Shown here: positions 54,613-63,821 of the stretch, one piece after another
Layout of the letters: every line of letters starts with the position of its first letter
How positions within the stretch are numbered: the first letter of the stretch is position 1
Source: Butyrivibrio sp.
GTDB taxonomy: Bacteria; Bacillota; Clostridia; Lachnospirales; Lachnospiraceae
Assembly (NCBI GenBank): GCA_017615275.1
Contig: JAGAAO010000047.1
Location: 124,001 to 188,000 of the forward strand
Length of the DNA: 64,000 bases
Reading direction: 5' to 3'
Made by a program: the position numbers and the translations under genes
Notes under the pieces: model-generated
The model's database searches: none
What the model saw: the letters and a program-made list of their open reading frames with translations, nothing else
Told to the model about the DNA's origin: nothing

Positions 54613-55197
54613 CTAGATGACTGATTCGCGTATCATGTTGATTTTCTTTAATAAAGTTTCTTTTTTTAACGGTTTAACCAGGAAGCCCTTAGCATAGGTT
54701 GACCAAGCATCAAGTGCATATTCCGGATATGCTGTCAAATAAATGATATATGCTGAAGGGTTGGCATCATGTATTTTCTTGGATAATACCAGTCCATTGG
54801 ACTTTCCCATTTCAATATCAAGAAGTGCCAGAGTGATCTTGTTGGCAGATGCAAATTCAACAGCGTCGGAAGGCCGTTTTATTGCAACAACACCGGCATT
54901 TGGCAGTGCATCGGAAACAACCTTTTTGGCACCCATTAGAGCTGTTACTTCATCGTCAACGATCATGACCAGTTCTGCCTTATCGGAGTCTGAAGCGGAG
55001 GTTGGAAATAGTTTTGCAAGATCTGTATCTAGCACTTTGGAAAGCTTAAGAAGCTGTTTGGTACTGGGGATTCTGTCGCTGCGTTCCCAATGTGCAACAG
55101 CTGAACGGTCAACGCCCAGAAGCTCTGCAAGCTTGCTCTGAGAAATGTTTCTTTTATTTCTGAGTTCTTTCAAAATAACAGAAAATCTCTTGTTCAT
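54613..55197 (-). CDS. Response regulator with N-terminal XRE helix-turn-helix and C-terminal receiver
   Basis: A 194-residue protein: residues 5-60 are an XRE-type helix-turn-helix (ISQSKLAELLGVDRSAVAHWE), and 75-190 are a receiver domain with the full set of residues, Asp81/Asp82, phospho-acceptor Asp127 in LLDIEM, Thr155 in LTA and Lys175 in VKP. Most response regulators place the receiver first, so the order is unusual. It lies beside a LytS-type kinase and faces the operon at 55411. It probably controls that operon through the inverted repeats at 55267-55333. Confidence 0.92.
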   Translation of the reverse strand: MNKRFSVILKELRNKRNISQSKLAELLGVDRSAVAHWERSDRIPSTKQLLKLSKVLDTDLAKLFPTSASDSDKAELVMIVDDEVTALMGAKKVVSDALPNAGVVAIKRPSDAVEFASANKITLALLDIEMGKSNGLVLSKKIHDANPSAYIIYLTAYPEYALDAWSTYAKGFLVKPLKKETLLKKINMIRESVI

Positions 55198-55266
55198 ATT
55201 CCGCTTATTCCCCCTAATCCCCCAAAGATAAGTAAAACTGACATACGTATATTTATTTTACTATAA

Positions 55267-55298
55267 AAAATCAATTTTATATTGTCTTAATTGATTTT
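55267..55298. promoter_or_regulatory. Inverted repeat 1 in the divergent region
   Basis: AAAATCAATT (55267-55276) and AATTGATTTT (55289-55298) form a perfect 10-bp inverted repeat with a 12-nt spacer. It covers the presumed -35 region of the 55411 operon. Confidence 0.55.
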
Positions 55299-55308
55299 AT
55301 AAAAACTT

Positions 55309-55314
55309 TATAAT
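55309..55314 (+). promoter_or_regulatory. -10 box of the FERNRYY operon promoter
   Basis: A consensus TATAAT at 55309-55314, flanked by the two inverted repeats; TTGTCT at 55283-55288 is a possible but distant -35 (20 nt). The leader to ATG 55411 would be about 90 nt. Confidence 0.45.
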
Positions 55315-55333
55315 GTGTGACTGTATGTCACAC
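55315..55333. promoter_or_regulatory. Inverted repeat 2, candidate operator at the start site
   Basis: GTGTGAC (55315-55321) and GTCACAC (55327-55333) form a perfect 7-bp palindrome around TGTAT, directly after the TATAAT and so over the likely transcription start. Confidence 0.6.
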
Positions 55334-55410
55334 AAGGGGAATTTTTTATTAAATATAATACAATTACGTTTTGGGGTATTCGTAATAACATTTATGAGTA
55401 GGGGGTATAA

Positions 55411-57213
55411 ATGTCTGGTAATCAAATCTATCCTTTCGAGAGAAATCGTTATTATCCCGGCAAAATGCTGACTACAGCAGACTTCAAAGCTGAGCAAGGA
55501 TATCACATCAATAAGATGAGATTCATGAACAGCCTGTTTTACGGAACGGGAATAGTGTGTGGTTGCAGCGTTATAAGTCTTGACGGACTATCTGTTCTGA
55601 TCGAAAGCGGCGTAGCGATTGATGGAAGCGGACGAGAAATTATCATAGACAAGTCCATCGTAAAAAAGCTGTCTACGATCGAAGGATTTGACAATCTTCA
55701 CAGCATGACGGTTTGCCTTTGCGTAAGGTATGAAGAAAAGGATATTCATTCCGTTTATGCCGTCGGTCATAAAGAAGGTGATCAGGAATATGAATACAAT
55801 CGCATAAGCGAAGGTTACGAGATATTCGTTATTGATAAGGATGATTATGATGAAGGTTTCGAGCTGGAGACCGATTTTTTACAGAAAGAAAAACTGTTTG
55901 AAGGTCCGAATTTTGAAGGCTATCTCGTTATGCCGGCATTTGCCTGTAAGGGTAGGAATCTCATGGCAAGAATCGAGATAAATAAGCTTACGGACGCTGA
56001 GAAAAAGCTTACATATAAAGGCGTTTTGGACATTCCAAATTTCGCTTCTCCTGAAGGAACGCAGCAGATAGAAATAAATGTCGATGACATAGATCTTCCT
56101 GTGGGTGGAGTTTACACGAAAGATTTATGGATGTCGGTGCAGGATCATGGCGGGGCTGAAGCAAATGTGATATTAAGAAGCGGATCTGCGGCAGCTTTCG
56201 AAGATGATATCGCAGTTCATGCAGAAAACAGCTTCGACATGAAGATAAAACTATCCGATGATTATCCACTGTCACTTATCAAAAGAGAACTCGGAAAGAT
56301 TTCGCTGGAGATGAGGCAGTCGGTTACAGCAAATTCTATTAAGCTGGCTGAGATCGATCTTATGAAGAGAGACAGTGCTTACATCATAGAGAACATCAGG
56401 GAAAATAAGGAGAATCCGTACGTTAATCTGCCTTCACAAGATGGGATAACCGATAGGTATATGGAATTCTTTGTGAAGGAATCGGAAATAAACAAAGAAA
56501 CACATCAGGTAACCGAAAGGACTGAAAGCGGTCAGCCGATATCATATGCCATGGGTGAACAGAGGAGCATTGCAACCGGAGTTTTGGAAATTCCTCTGGG
56601 AAGAGATGCAAGACTTGGCGATATAAGATACTCTGGAGAAATAACACACGGTCTTGGCTCAGGAAATGTATATGTTTCCATAGGATATGAATACTTCTCT
56701 CAGGATCAGGCAATCGGCGCCAGTGCAAAGAGTACGGTCTACGGCAACCCGGAACTATTCTCAAGGCAGTCACAGCATCTTGTAGATGCAGAAACAGCGG
56801 TAAGAGTCCTAAATGACAAAGGAAGTTTTGTTGTCGCTGCAAAGCTTTTAAAAGATGTTGAGTATCTGGTTCTCACTTACAGATGGGTGGCGATCAAGTT
56901 TCCTACAGGTGAAGAACTTGATGCGGCAGATTATTACGGAAAGAGTATTTCTGCCAAGACTCCAACCGTAGTTATGAAGCCCAGAGAAAATTACTATTTC
57001 GGTGTTCAGTTTAATAATATGGATTCTTGCAGTATCTCATATGAGCTCACAGCGCCCGGAACAGGAGAGATCAGTGAGGACGGTGTGTATACAGCTCCCG
57101 CCAAGGAAGGCGTCTATGAAATTCGAATATACTGCTCGGATATGCCTATGGTCTGCACTTACGCATATGCAATCGTAAAGAAAGGAACATCAGAGAAAAC
57201 AGATGATCTATGA
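55411..57213 (+). CDS. FERNRYY-motif protein with C-terminal Ig-like domain, possible baseplate-type protein
   Basis: A 600-residue soluble protein without signal peptide or membrane helix. The N-terminus reads IYPFERNRYYPGKMLT, followed by GYHINKMRFMNSLFYGTGIVCGC, then a beta-rich domain (DGSGREIIID). I recall this motif in proteins of contractile injection/phage-tail-like loci, where their role is not settled; this link is from memory and unverified. Residues 530-595 look like a bacterial Ig-like domain (TGEISEDGVYTAPAKEGVYE). The middle has coiled stretches (about 290-330). GGGGG lies 6 nt before the ATG. It heads the operon and overlaps the next gene by 11 nt. Confidence 0.75.
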   Translation: MSGNQIYPFERNRYYPGKMLTTADFKAEQGYHINKMRFMNSLFYGTGIVCGCSVISLDGLSVLIESGVAIDGSGREIIIDKSIVKKLSTIEGFDNLHSMTVCLCVRYEEKDIHSVYAVGHKEGDQEYEYNRISEGYEIFVIDKDDYDEGFELETDFLQKEKLFEGPNFEGYLVMPAFACKGRNLMARIEINKLTDAEKKLTYKGVLDIPNFASPEGTQQIEINVDDIDLPVGGVYTKDLWMSVQDHGGAEANVILRSGSAAAFEDDIAVHAENSFDMKIKLSDDYPLSLIKRELGKISLEMRQSVTANSIKLAEIDLMKRDSAYIIENIRENKENPYVNLPSQDGITDRYMEFFVKESEINKETHQVTERTESGQPISYAMGEQRSIATGVLEIPLGRDARLGDIRYSGEITHGLGSGNVYVSIGYEYFSQDQAIGASAKSTVYGNPELFSRQSQHLVDAETAVRVLNDKGSFVVAAKLLKDVEYLVLTYRWVAIKFPTGEELDAADYYGKSISAKTPTVVMKPRENYYFGVQFNNMDSCSISYELTAPGTGEISEDGVYTAPAKEGVYEIRIYCSDMPMVCTYAYAIVKKGTSEKTDDL

Positions 57214-58045
57214 ATCCGGTAAAATGCAGCTGCAAGTAGTTGCAACCAAATTCGTGGGAGAAGTCAATGATTGCTATATATGCAGGGATCTATTGTCACC
57301 CGGCGGAATTATATACACGGTAATAGTAGTCAATAAGCATGATGTGGTCAGGGATCTGCTTTCTATTTTCACTCTTTCCGACAGAAAAGGAGCAGATATT
57401 CTCATTGATGATTTTTCTTACGGTGAAAAACATGTATATGTATTTCCTTACCATAGGGAAAGACCATTAAGCAGATTCTATGATGGGGATAGCATGACTC
57501 TTTCGCAGTGTGAGGATGTATGTACAAATATTATTCTGGCTTGTATAACGTCAGATCTACCGTATCCGATATTATATCTGCTTTTGAAGGATGATATGCT
57601 GCAGCTTACCGGCGACAGGTCAGTATTCTTTGCATATGAACTGGATTTCAAAAGGCTTGATCTGTCTATAGGTGAGAGTGAATGTACCCGCGAATGCGCC
57701 GACATTCTGTTGGGACTTCTCAAACCAAAGGCAGGTCAGAAGGCTACAAGCTATTATCTTCTTCAGAAAAAAACAGCAAACGGAAGTTACAGCAGGTTTA
57801 CTGAGTTGTATAGGGATATAACGATTGCTGCTGTTTCAAAAAAGAAAATATCGCCGTTTTTACCTGTTAAGCGATGGATTAAAAATAACTCGGAAAAGAT
57901 AATCGGCATCCTGTTTTGGATAAGTTTTATTCTGGCAGTACTGGCTCTAAGTACTGTTGCATCAAGAGCCTTACTTGGGGGTAATTCCTGGCTCAGACTT
58001 TTTTTCAATACCTTTAAGAAGATCGGAACAGAAACCTTGACTTAG
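57203..58045 (+). CDS. Possible pseudokinase with one C-terminal membrane helix
   Basis: A 280-residue protein with a cytosolic domain (1-230), one membrane helix (about 233-254) and a short outside tail. The stretch PYPILYLLLKDDMLQL (121-136) followed by SVFFAYELDF resembles the catalytic-loop and DFG region of protein kinases with the key residues replaced (no HRD, no DFG), which suggests a pseudokinase like that of the type VII secretion protein EssB. This is a weak pattern match. ATG 57203 lies in the end of the preceding gene; ATG 57224 is an alternative. Confidence 0.55.
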   Translation: MIYESGKMQLQVVATKFVGEVNDCYICRDLLSPGGIIYTVIVVNKHDVVRDLLSIFTLSDRKGADILIDDFSYGEKHVYVFPYHRERPLSRFYDGDSMTLSQCEDVCTNIILACITSDLPYPILYLLLKDDMLQLTGDRSVFFAYELDFKRLDLSIGESECTRECADILLGLLKPKAGQKATSYYLLQKKTANGSYSRFTELYRDITIAAVSKKKISPFLPVKRWIKNNSEKIIGILFWISFILAVLALSTVASRALLGGNSWLRLFFNTFKKIGTETLT

Positions 58046-58060
58046 TAGGAAGGCAGAGAA

Positions 58061-60520
58061 ATGGGAAAACATCGTATCAGAACAAGATTAGTACTTGCTC
58101 TATATTTTATCAGTCTCGTTGTTTCTATTTTCATATTTTCTGCGTTTATGAGTTCTGCTGCTTTACATGTCGAATATAACTCCTACAGACAATGCGCTGT
58201 TGATGGGAGCAGAGTTTATTTTATACATAATCAAAATGGAAAAAACTATATATTTGCCATTCAGAAAAATGCTGAAGTAAGTGACCTGTACTGTTCACCA
58301 AATGCACATGAAAGCAGACTCCTTGCGATTTCTGCTTTCAATGGAAATGTATTTGTTGTCGAGAAGGCTGCGGTCACAAAAAAAGATGAACAGACTGATG
58401 ATGTTAAAACAGCACCCGGATACAGAATCCTTCGATTGGATGATAAGCTACGCATTGATTCAGGAACATCTTATTTTGAGATAGATGAAGGCTATATCAT
58501 ATCCGGATTTTCTGCAGAAAAATCAGGACTGTTTCTGACTTTATTGTCCGAGGACGGCGCTACTTTGAAGGTTATATGTGTTGATCCGGCTTGTCTAAAG
58601 GAAACTCCGGATGATTCGGCTACTTTGGACGGTGATGTGAAAACAGAGGTTATCAGCTCAATAAAAGCGGATGATAATCGTTTTATTGCAGACGCGATAT
58701 ATGCCGATGGACAGCTATATACAAGACTTGATAACAGCAAGCCTGCCGGAGTGTTTGAAAAAGATCCTTCGGTTATGCGCTTGATTTCCGGTATGAAGCT
58801 AAGTGGCAGACAAAAAATCAGCATTTATCTTGGCTATTTGATCAGGTATGCAACGGCACTTATTATCTGGTTCATTATCTTGTTTCCGGTGATCAGAATG
58901 TTCGAAAACAGGAACAGATCTTTTTACTACCTATGTATAGCGGAGGCGGTGCTGTTCGTGATCGCCGGAGTTGCAACTCTTACAGTTGCAAGGTTCTATC
59001 AAATTTCAAGAGAACTGGAGCATTCCAGATTCGCAATATATTCATTACAGGCACTTACTGATGAAGCGGGGCTGGATGAAAAAACGGACTATGAAGATAC
59101 ATCATTTTATGACACGCAAAGATATCAGGATATAAGGAAGGCACTGACTTCTTTTGTAAAAAGAAAGGGTAATAACAATATATTCTATGATGTAATGCTC
59201 GTAAGACTTAAGGATAATCTCGTCTGTGCAGGTGTGACAGGCAGAAATATTTCTGTGTTGAGCAACACTTACGGAAACGAGCTCCTTGGGTTACCGGGAG
59301 AACTTCATAGAGGACAGAGCTTTGCGCTTTGTGATTTTACTATGGAGGGACAGCCCTACAGAGCCGTGGCGGTAGCCAATAAAGAACCTGCGCCTGATTG
59401 TGCTCTTATAGGAATCATCGGCACGAATTCCAATGATAAATCTGTCGTTGCAGATAACATGGGCGTATACATCTTATTTCTTGCTATTTTTGCGGTTGCA
59501 AGCTTAATGGTTATTTTGGTGTGGCTTCTTCATATGAAGGATCTTGCAGCTTTGGAGCAGGTGCTTAACGATACCGCACTTGGAAATGATATCAGGGAAA
59601 GACCCGTGACTCTTGGCAATGATGTAAAAGACATGTGGGATGCAGTGTCGGAAATTCGGAAGAAGTTCGACAGTCTGAAGCATTCCAAGCTTAAGATCAT
59701 GGAAGCCTATTACAGATTTGCCCCCAAAAATATTGAACTTATTATGGGCAAGGATTCTATTGTTGAAGTTCATAACGGAGATAAAAGAACGTTTGACGGA
59801 ACAATAGGCTTCATCAGGATTAATGCAGAGTACAAAAACAGGCAAAAAAAGCTTGATTCGGTCATAAGCGCCATAGGTGAGTACGCCGACAAAAATAAGG
59901 CAATGCTCATAGGTAAGGATGTAGATATTTCTAATCTTCAGATGGTTATTTCAGATAAGCAGACCGATATCATCAAGTCATTGGTGGAAATCTATACAAA
60001 CCATGCTGCAGGCAGGGAGCAGTCACTTACAACGATGTTCTTGTACAGAACAACATTTACTTTCTGCATTGTTGGTAATGACAGGGAATCTTCATTTTAC
60101 CTGTCATATGACTACTATAACGACAAAGAACAGCTTTCAAATATTGTCTCATTTATAGATGCCATGGACCTGGGACTTGTAGTTTCCAAATGGGTTCAGG
60201 ATAGAGATAAATACGACGGAAATCTTCGCTTCATAGGTTATGGCGGCGTAGTTGGAAACAACAATGAGATTGCACTCTACGAAGTGTTGGATGCAGATGA
60301 TGAAAAGCAAAGAGCTGAGAAGCTGGCAACTCTGGACAGGTTTAATAAGGCTTTAAAGCTGTATCTTGATAAGGATTTTTATCTGGCAAGAAATATGTTT
60401 TCGGAAATACTAAGAGAAACGCCTTCAGATAAACTGGTCAGATGGTATGTGTTTGAAAGTGAGAAGTATCTGAACGAAGGAACAGCCGAAGGCAACGAAT
60501 ACAAATACTTTCATCTTTAA
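58061..60520 (+). CDS. Large membrane sensor with degenerate nucleotide-cyclase-like domain
   Basis: An 819-residue protein. It has a membrane helix (about 9-29), an outside domain of some 220 residues, two helices (about 255-315), a second outside domain (about 320-460) that may be Cache-like, a helix (467-490), a HAMP-like linker, and a domain starting AYYRFAPKNIELIMGKDSI (about 547-565), which mirrors the FxPK/GKxSI entry of class III adenylate cyclases. The metal aspartate expected in the following VLFSDI-like strand is missing (TIGFIRI). The C-terminal 70 residues look like a TPR pair. Probably a signalling or scaffold protein rather than an active cyclase. Confidence 0.65.
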   Translation: MGKHRIRTRLVLALYFISLVVSIFIFSAFMSSAALHVEYNSYRQCAVDGSRVYFIHNQNGKNYIFAIQKNAEVSDLYCSPNAHESRLLAISAFNGNVFVVEKAAVTKKDEQTDDVKTAPGYRILRLDDKLRIDSGTSYFEIDEGYIISGFSAEKSGLFLTLLSEDGATLKVICVDPACLKETPDDSATLDGDVKTEVISSIKADDNRFIADAIYADGQLYTRLDNSKPAGVFEKDPSVMRLISGMKLSGRQKISIYLGYLIRYATALIIWFIILFPVIRMFENRNRSFYYLCIAEAVLFVIAGVATLTVARFYQISRELEHSRFAIYSLQALTDEAGLDEKTDYEDTSFYDTQRYQDIRKALTSFVKRKGNNNIFYDVMLVRLKDNLVCAGVTGRNISVLSNTYGNELLGLPGELHRGQSFALCDFTMEGQPYRAVAVANKEPAPDCALIGIIGTNSNDKSVVADNMGVYILFLAIFAVASLMVILVWLLHMKDLAALEQVLNDTALGNDIRERPVTLGNDVKDMWDAVSEIRKKFDSLKHSKLKIMEAYYRFAPKNIELIMGKDSIVEVHNGDKRTFDGTIGFIRINAEYKNRQKKLDSVISAIGEYADKNKAMLIGKDVDISNLQMVISDKQTDIIKSLVEIYTNHAAGREQSLTTMFLYRTTFTFCIVGNDRESSFYLSYDYYNDKEQLSNIVSFIDAMDLGLVVSKWVQDRDKYDGNLRFIGYGGVVGNNNEIALYEVLDADDEKQRAEKLATLDRFNKALKLYLDKDFYLARNMFSEILRETPSDKLVRWYVFESEKYLNEGTAEGNEYKYFHL

Positions 60521-60538
60521 AGAGAAAGGAATGCGGTA

Positions 60539-61774
60539 ATGGATGGCACAGATTTTTTTGGAATCTTAATGCAGACCATCAAATCAAAGATGACGGGGAT
60601 CGTTACCAAAGTCAAGTTATGGACAAACCCGGAATTTATCCGTAACAAGATTGTCATCAGGGTTCGCGAGTTTTTTTCGGGTCTCCTTGGAGTTAAGCCC
60701 AGAAATAAAGATGATTACATTACGATCGGAAACTGGATGATCTCGAGACGCCTGTTGAATTCGGCTGTGATCATAGTGGGAGTTGTCAGTATCTGCTATT
60801 TATCATCTGAGACCATGCTATTTAAAAAGTTTACCGAGGATGGAATAAAGACTTACAAGTACGATTCGATCAAGCTTCGCACAGCAAAGGGGCATGTGAA
60901 GATCACGGGGGAAGGCGGATATCTTGCATACGATGGGAATGTCGAGGGCGGATATGTCGATGGAGTCGGAACTTTATATAACAAAGAAGGAAATGTAGTT
61001 TATACAGGATCCTTCGAACAGAACAAGTTTGAAGGAAACGGAACTTTTAATTATAACAGCGGAAATATCATGTATTACGGCAATTTCCATGACAACCTCT
61101 TTGACGGTGAGGGAACACTTTACAGAGAAGACGGTAGCATGATCTACACGGGAGGATTTTCAAAGGGGCTCAAATATGGGAAGGGAGTACTGTATGACTC
61201 GGGTGAAAATGAAATGTTTGAGGGATCTTTCGCAAATGATGAGATAGTTTTCAGCGAGCTACTAGGGAAAAGCATTTCCGAGGTCAATGAATGTTATAAA
61301 GGCAGTAGGAAGCTTTATACCACGGAAACTGAGTCGGTGGCGGTGATGGATTCCATAGGAGCTCTCTATCACGCTGAAATAGATTCGGAAGCGCTTAGTG
61401 ATGAAGAGATAGTTGACTGCGTATATGTTCTTGATGATTATTTCATGAATGCCGGGAAACAGATGACGACAATAACAGAACTTACAAAGGCTTTTGGCAA
61501 CCCCGTATATAAAGGGAATTCCAACGTGATCCTTCCCGAGGCGGTTGCAATAAATATCGTTAACAGCAAAAAAAGAGCTCTTAACGGAAACATAAAAATG
61601 GACCTCAAATATACTTTTTCCGATGTGGCGGAGGTAAGCGGTTATGACAGGGAATATGTTGTTTATATCACTTCGTTTAAGCGCGATGACGTGATCTATT
61701 CCTTCGTTTCGGGCTCGGACGATAATGTGTTTAGTTTCTACTACATATCAGGAACAGAGGATGAAAGTGCTTGA
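60539..61774 (+). CDS. Membrane-anchored MORN-repeat protein
   Basis: A 411-residue protein with a cytosolic N-terminus of about 70 residues, one membrane helix (72-88) and an outside part. That part carries four to five MORN repeats (about 129-235; YTGSFEQNKFEGNGTF, YYGNFHDNLFDGEGTLY, YTGGFSKGLKYGKGVLY), then a C-terminal domain of about 170 residues without known family. MORN repeats form elongated beta scaffolds and bind lipids or partners. AAAGGAA precedes ATG 60539. It overlaps the next gene by 14 nt. Confidence 0.8.
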   Translation: MDGTDFFGILMQTIKSKMTGIVTKVKLWTNPEFIRNKIVIRVREFFSGLLGVKPRNKDDYITIGNWMISRRLLNSAVIIVGVVSICYLSSETMLFKKFTEDGIKTYKYDSIKLRTAKGHVKITGEGGYLAYDGNVEGGYVDGVGTLYNKEGNVVYTGSFEQNKFEGNGTFNYNSGNIMYYGNFHDNLFDGEGTLYREDGSMIYTGGFSKGLKYGKGVLYDSGENEMFEGSFANDEIVFSELLGKSISEVNECYKGSRKLYTTETESVAVMDSIGALYHAEIDSEALSDEEIVDCVYVLDDYFMNAGKQMTTITELTKAFGNPVYKGNSNVILPEAVAINIVNSKKRALNGNIKMDLKYTFSDVAEVSGYDREYVVYITSFKRDDVIYSFVSGSDDNVFSFYYISGTEDESA

Positions 61775-63821
61775 AGAAAAGAGAAAACAGAATAAGGGAA
61801 AAAGAGCTTTAGCCGTAGCGTTTACGATTTCATGCCTGATCTGTAGTTTCCTGAGCGGAACCTCAACAGAGGTGCAGGCTGCGGATAAGAAGCTCACTAT
61901 GAAGGCTGCCAGGTCGCTTGCACTGCAGAACTCTACAGAGTATGAGAACGCAGAAGATAAAGTTCTTGCCAAGCAGTCAGCTTATGACAGTGCGGTTAAA
62001 GCAATCGGTATAAAAGAAAAAAACATGAAAACCTTCAGATGGTCGCCTCTTTTAAACTTTAAGTTCCCGACTACACCTAATTTTTCTGAAGCTTCTGAGT
62101 TTCAATATAAACCGATAGCTCTTTCATATGAGATAAAAGTTGCTCAGCACAAGATGCAGGATCAGGTCTTTGCGACAGATGAGAAAGTCAACAATCTATA
62201 CTGCGAAATAGTGGTTCTGCAGAAAAACATAGATTTCAACAGTAAAAGAGAAATTGCGGTCAGCGAAGGTCTTGCCAGAAATGAAGCTAAACTTCGTCTC
62301 GGAGAAGCCAATAAAGCTGACATCGATAAGCTCTATAAAAAGAAGGATTCATTAAATAAAAAGATAGCTGCCGACAGAAGAACTCTTGAAGCCGATCTAA
62401 AGAAGCTATCAAAAATGGTCGGTATGGATGTTACAACCGGATATGTATTTGAAACACCCTTTGTGGAGGCGTCCATAGACAGGTCAATGTTGGATGCCCT
62501 CATCAGTTACACATTGGACCGGGATGAAACATATTACGAAGCTTGCGTTAATGAGATCACGGGAAGAGCGGAATTAACAATAAATTCAGATCTGGTAAAA
62601 AACAAATACGGCGCTGATTACAACATTATCAGACCCTATATAAATACAGCTCTAAACGGTATAGAGATAAACAAAAAAGCCTTTAAAGCATCATATAAAG
62701 AATTCATTGAAAAGATAGACAGCTATTGGGAGGGAAAAAAGAAAATTCTTTTTTTCAAGTTTCCGAAACTCTGGTTTAAGGGTGATATGGACGGAACAAG
62801 ATATATTGATGACGATCCCAATGCACTTGAAACAAACGCTCTTGACTATGTTGCCGCCTGTACAGAAAAGGCAGCGGCAAAGGAAACATTGATACAGAGC
62901 GTAACGGATACCTTTAACAACTATATATCGGTTCGTAACTCTTATAAGCAGTTTTTGACCGACGTGGAGCAAGCAGACAAAGAGCTTAATAAAGCATTAC
63001 TTCTAAACAGGACCGGCGAACTTTCTTTTGAAGAATATGACTCACAGATGGATAGCTATGAAGAACTTCAAAATAATATGCTCGATGCAATGAAGCTTTA
63101 TACCACCACACTTTACAGTTTTGACAGACTCACATGCGGAGGGATAAGTTCCATTCTTACGGGAACCGATGCGGATATGCAGACAGCTGTAGTCGGAGAG
63201 AGCTTTCCTGTTAAGAATACCGAAGAAGGTGCCTATTATACGTTGGTATCGATTATTCAGAATATGGAATTTGAATTGTCTGTATATATTCCGGATGATA
63301 TCGGAGTTGATGTAACGGATTATGAGCTCTGGGTTGACGGGATCATGGTGGGAAACAGAAATCCCAAGGAGAAAAAACTCAGGCATCTTGCTCTTACCAA
63401 AGACAGTGTGAGTGAAGCCAAGATAAGGCTATATAGCGGAGATGATTTTGTAGATGATTGCATGATCGATCCATCAGTGGAATCGGGACCGCTTACCATC
63501 ACAACGGGATATGACATAAAGAAAATTGAACCAGACAGGATCGGAACCTATGAACTTATCGTAAATGATACAGGCATCATGGAGATTACTTTCAAAATGG
63601 ACAGTTCCGACATAAAAAAATACAAGGTACTAACCGAGGATGGCATTGTTATAGGAACCTCGGAAGAAACATCGATAGAAAAAGCATTCAAACATATTAA
63701 TGCAATAAGATCATCACTTGGAGAACTAAAGCTTGAGTTTTACGGCGAAAGCGGTGAGATTTTGTACAAAGCAAGATTTGATACGGTAAACAGCCTGATT
63801 CTTAAAGAGGATGAGAATTGA
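61761..63821 (+). CDS. Exported TolC-like helical protein
   Basis: A 686-residue protein with a signal peptide (basic start KGKRALAVAF, hydrophobic core, cut near TEVQA/AD at 40). The mature part begins LTMKAARSLALQNSTEYENAEDK, the helix pattern of the TolC/outer-membrane efflux family, and continues with long paired helices (about 40-470) including KLRLGEANKADIDKL. The last 200 residues are beta-rich and unrelated to TolC. A TolC-type fold is odd for a cell with one membrane. ATG 61761 has AGGAA 6 nt upstream, inside the preceding gene; it overlaps the next gene as TGATG. Confidence 0.65.
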   Translation: MKVLEEKRKQNKGKRALAVAFTISCLICSFLSGTSTEVQAADKKLTMKAARSLALQNSTEYENAEDKVLAKQSAYDSAVKAIGIKEKNMKTFRWSPLLNFKFPTTPNFSEASEFQYKPIALSYEIKVAQHKMQDQVFATDEKVNNLYCEIVVLQKNIDFNSKREIAVSEGLARNEAKLRLGEANKADIDKLYKKKDSLNKKIAADRRTLEADLKKLSKMVGMDVTTGYVFETPFVEASIDRSMLDALISYTLDRDETYYEACVNEITGRAELTINSDLVKNKYGADYNIIRPYINTALNGIEINKKAFKASYKEFIEKIDSYWEGKKKILFFKFPKLWFKGDMDGTRYIDDDPNALETNALDYVAACTEKAAAKETLIQSVTDTFNNYISVRNSYKQFLTDVEQADKELNKALLLNRTGELSFEEYDSQMDSYEELQNNMLDAMKLYTTTLYSFDRLTCGGISSILTGTDADMQTAVVGESFPVKNTEEGAYYTLVSIIQNMEFELSVYIPDDIGVDVTDYELWVDGIMVGNRNPKEKKLRHLALTKDSVSEAKIRLYSGDDFVDDCMIDPSVESGPLTITTGYDIKKIEPDRIGTYELIVNDTGIMEITFKMDSSDIKKYKVLTEDGIVIGTSEETSIEKAFKHINAIRSSLGELKLEFYGESGEILYKARFDTVNSLILKEDEN

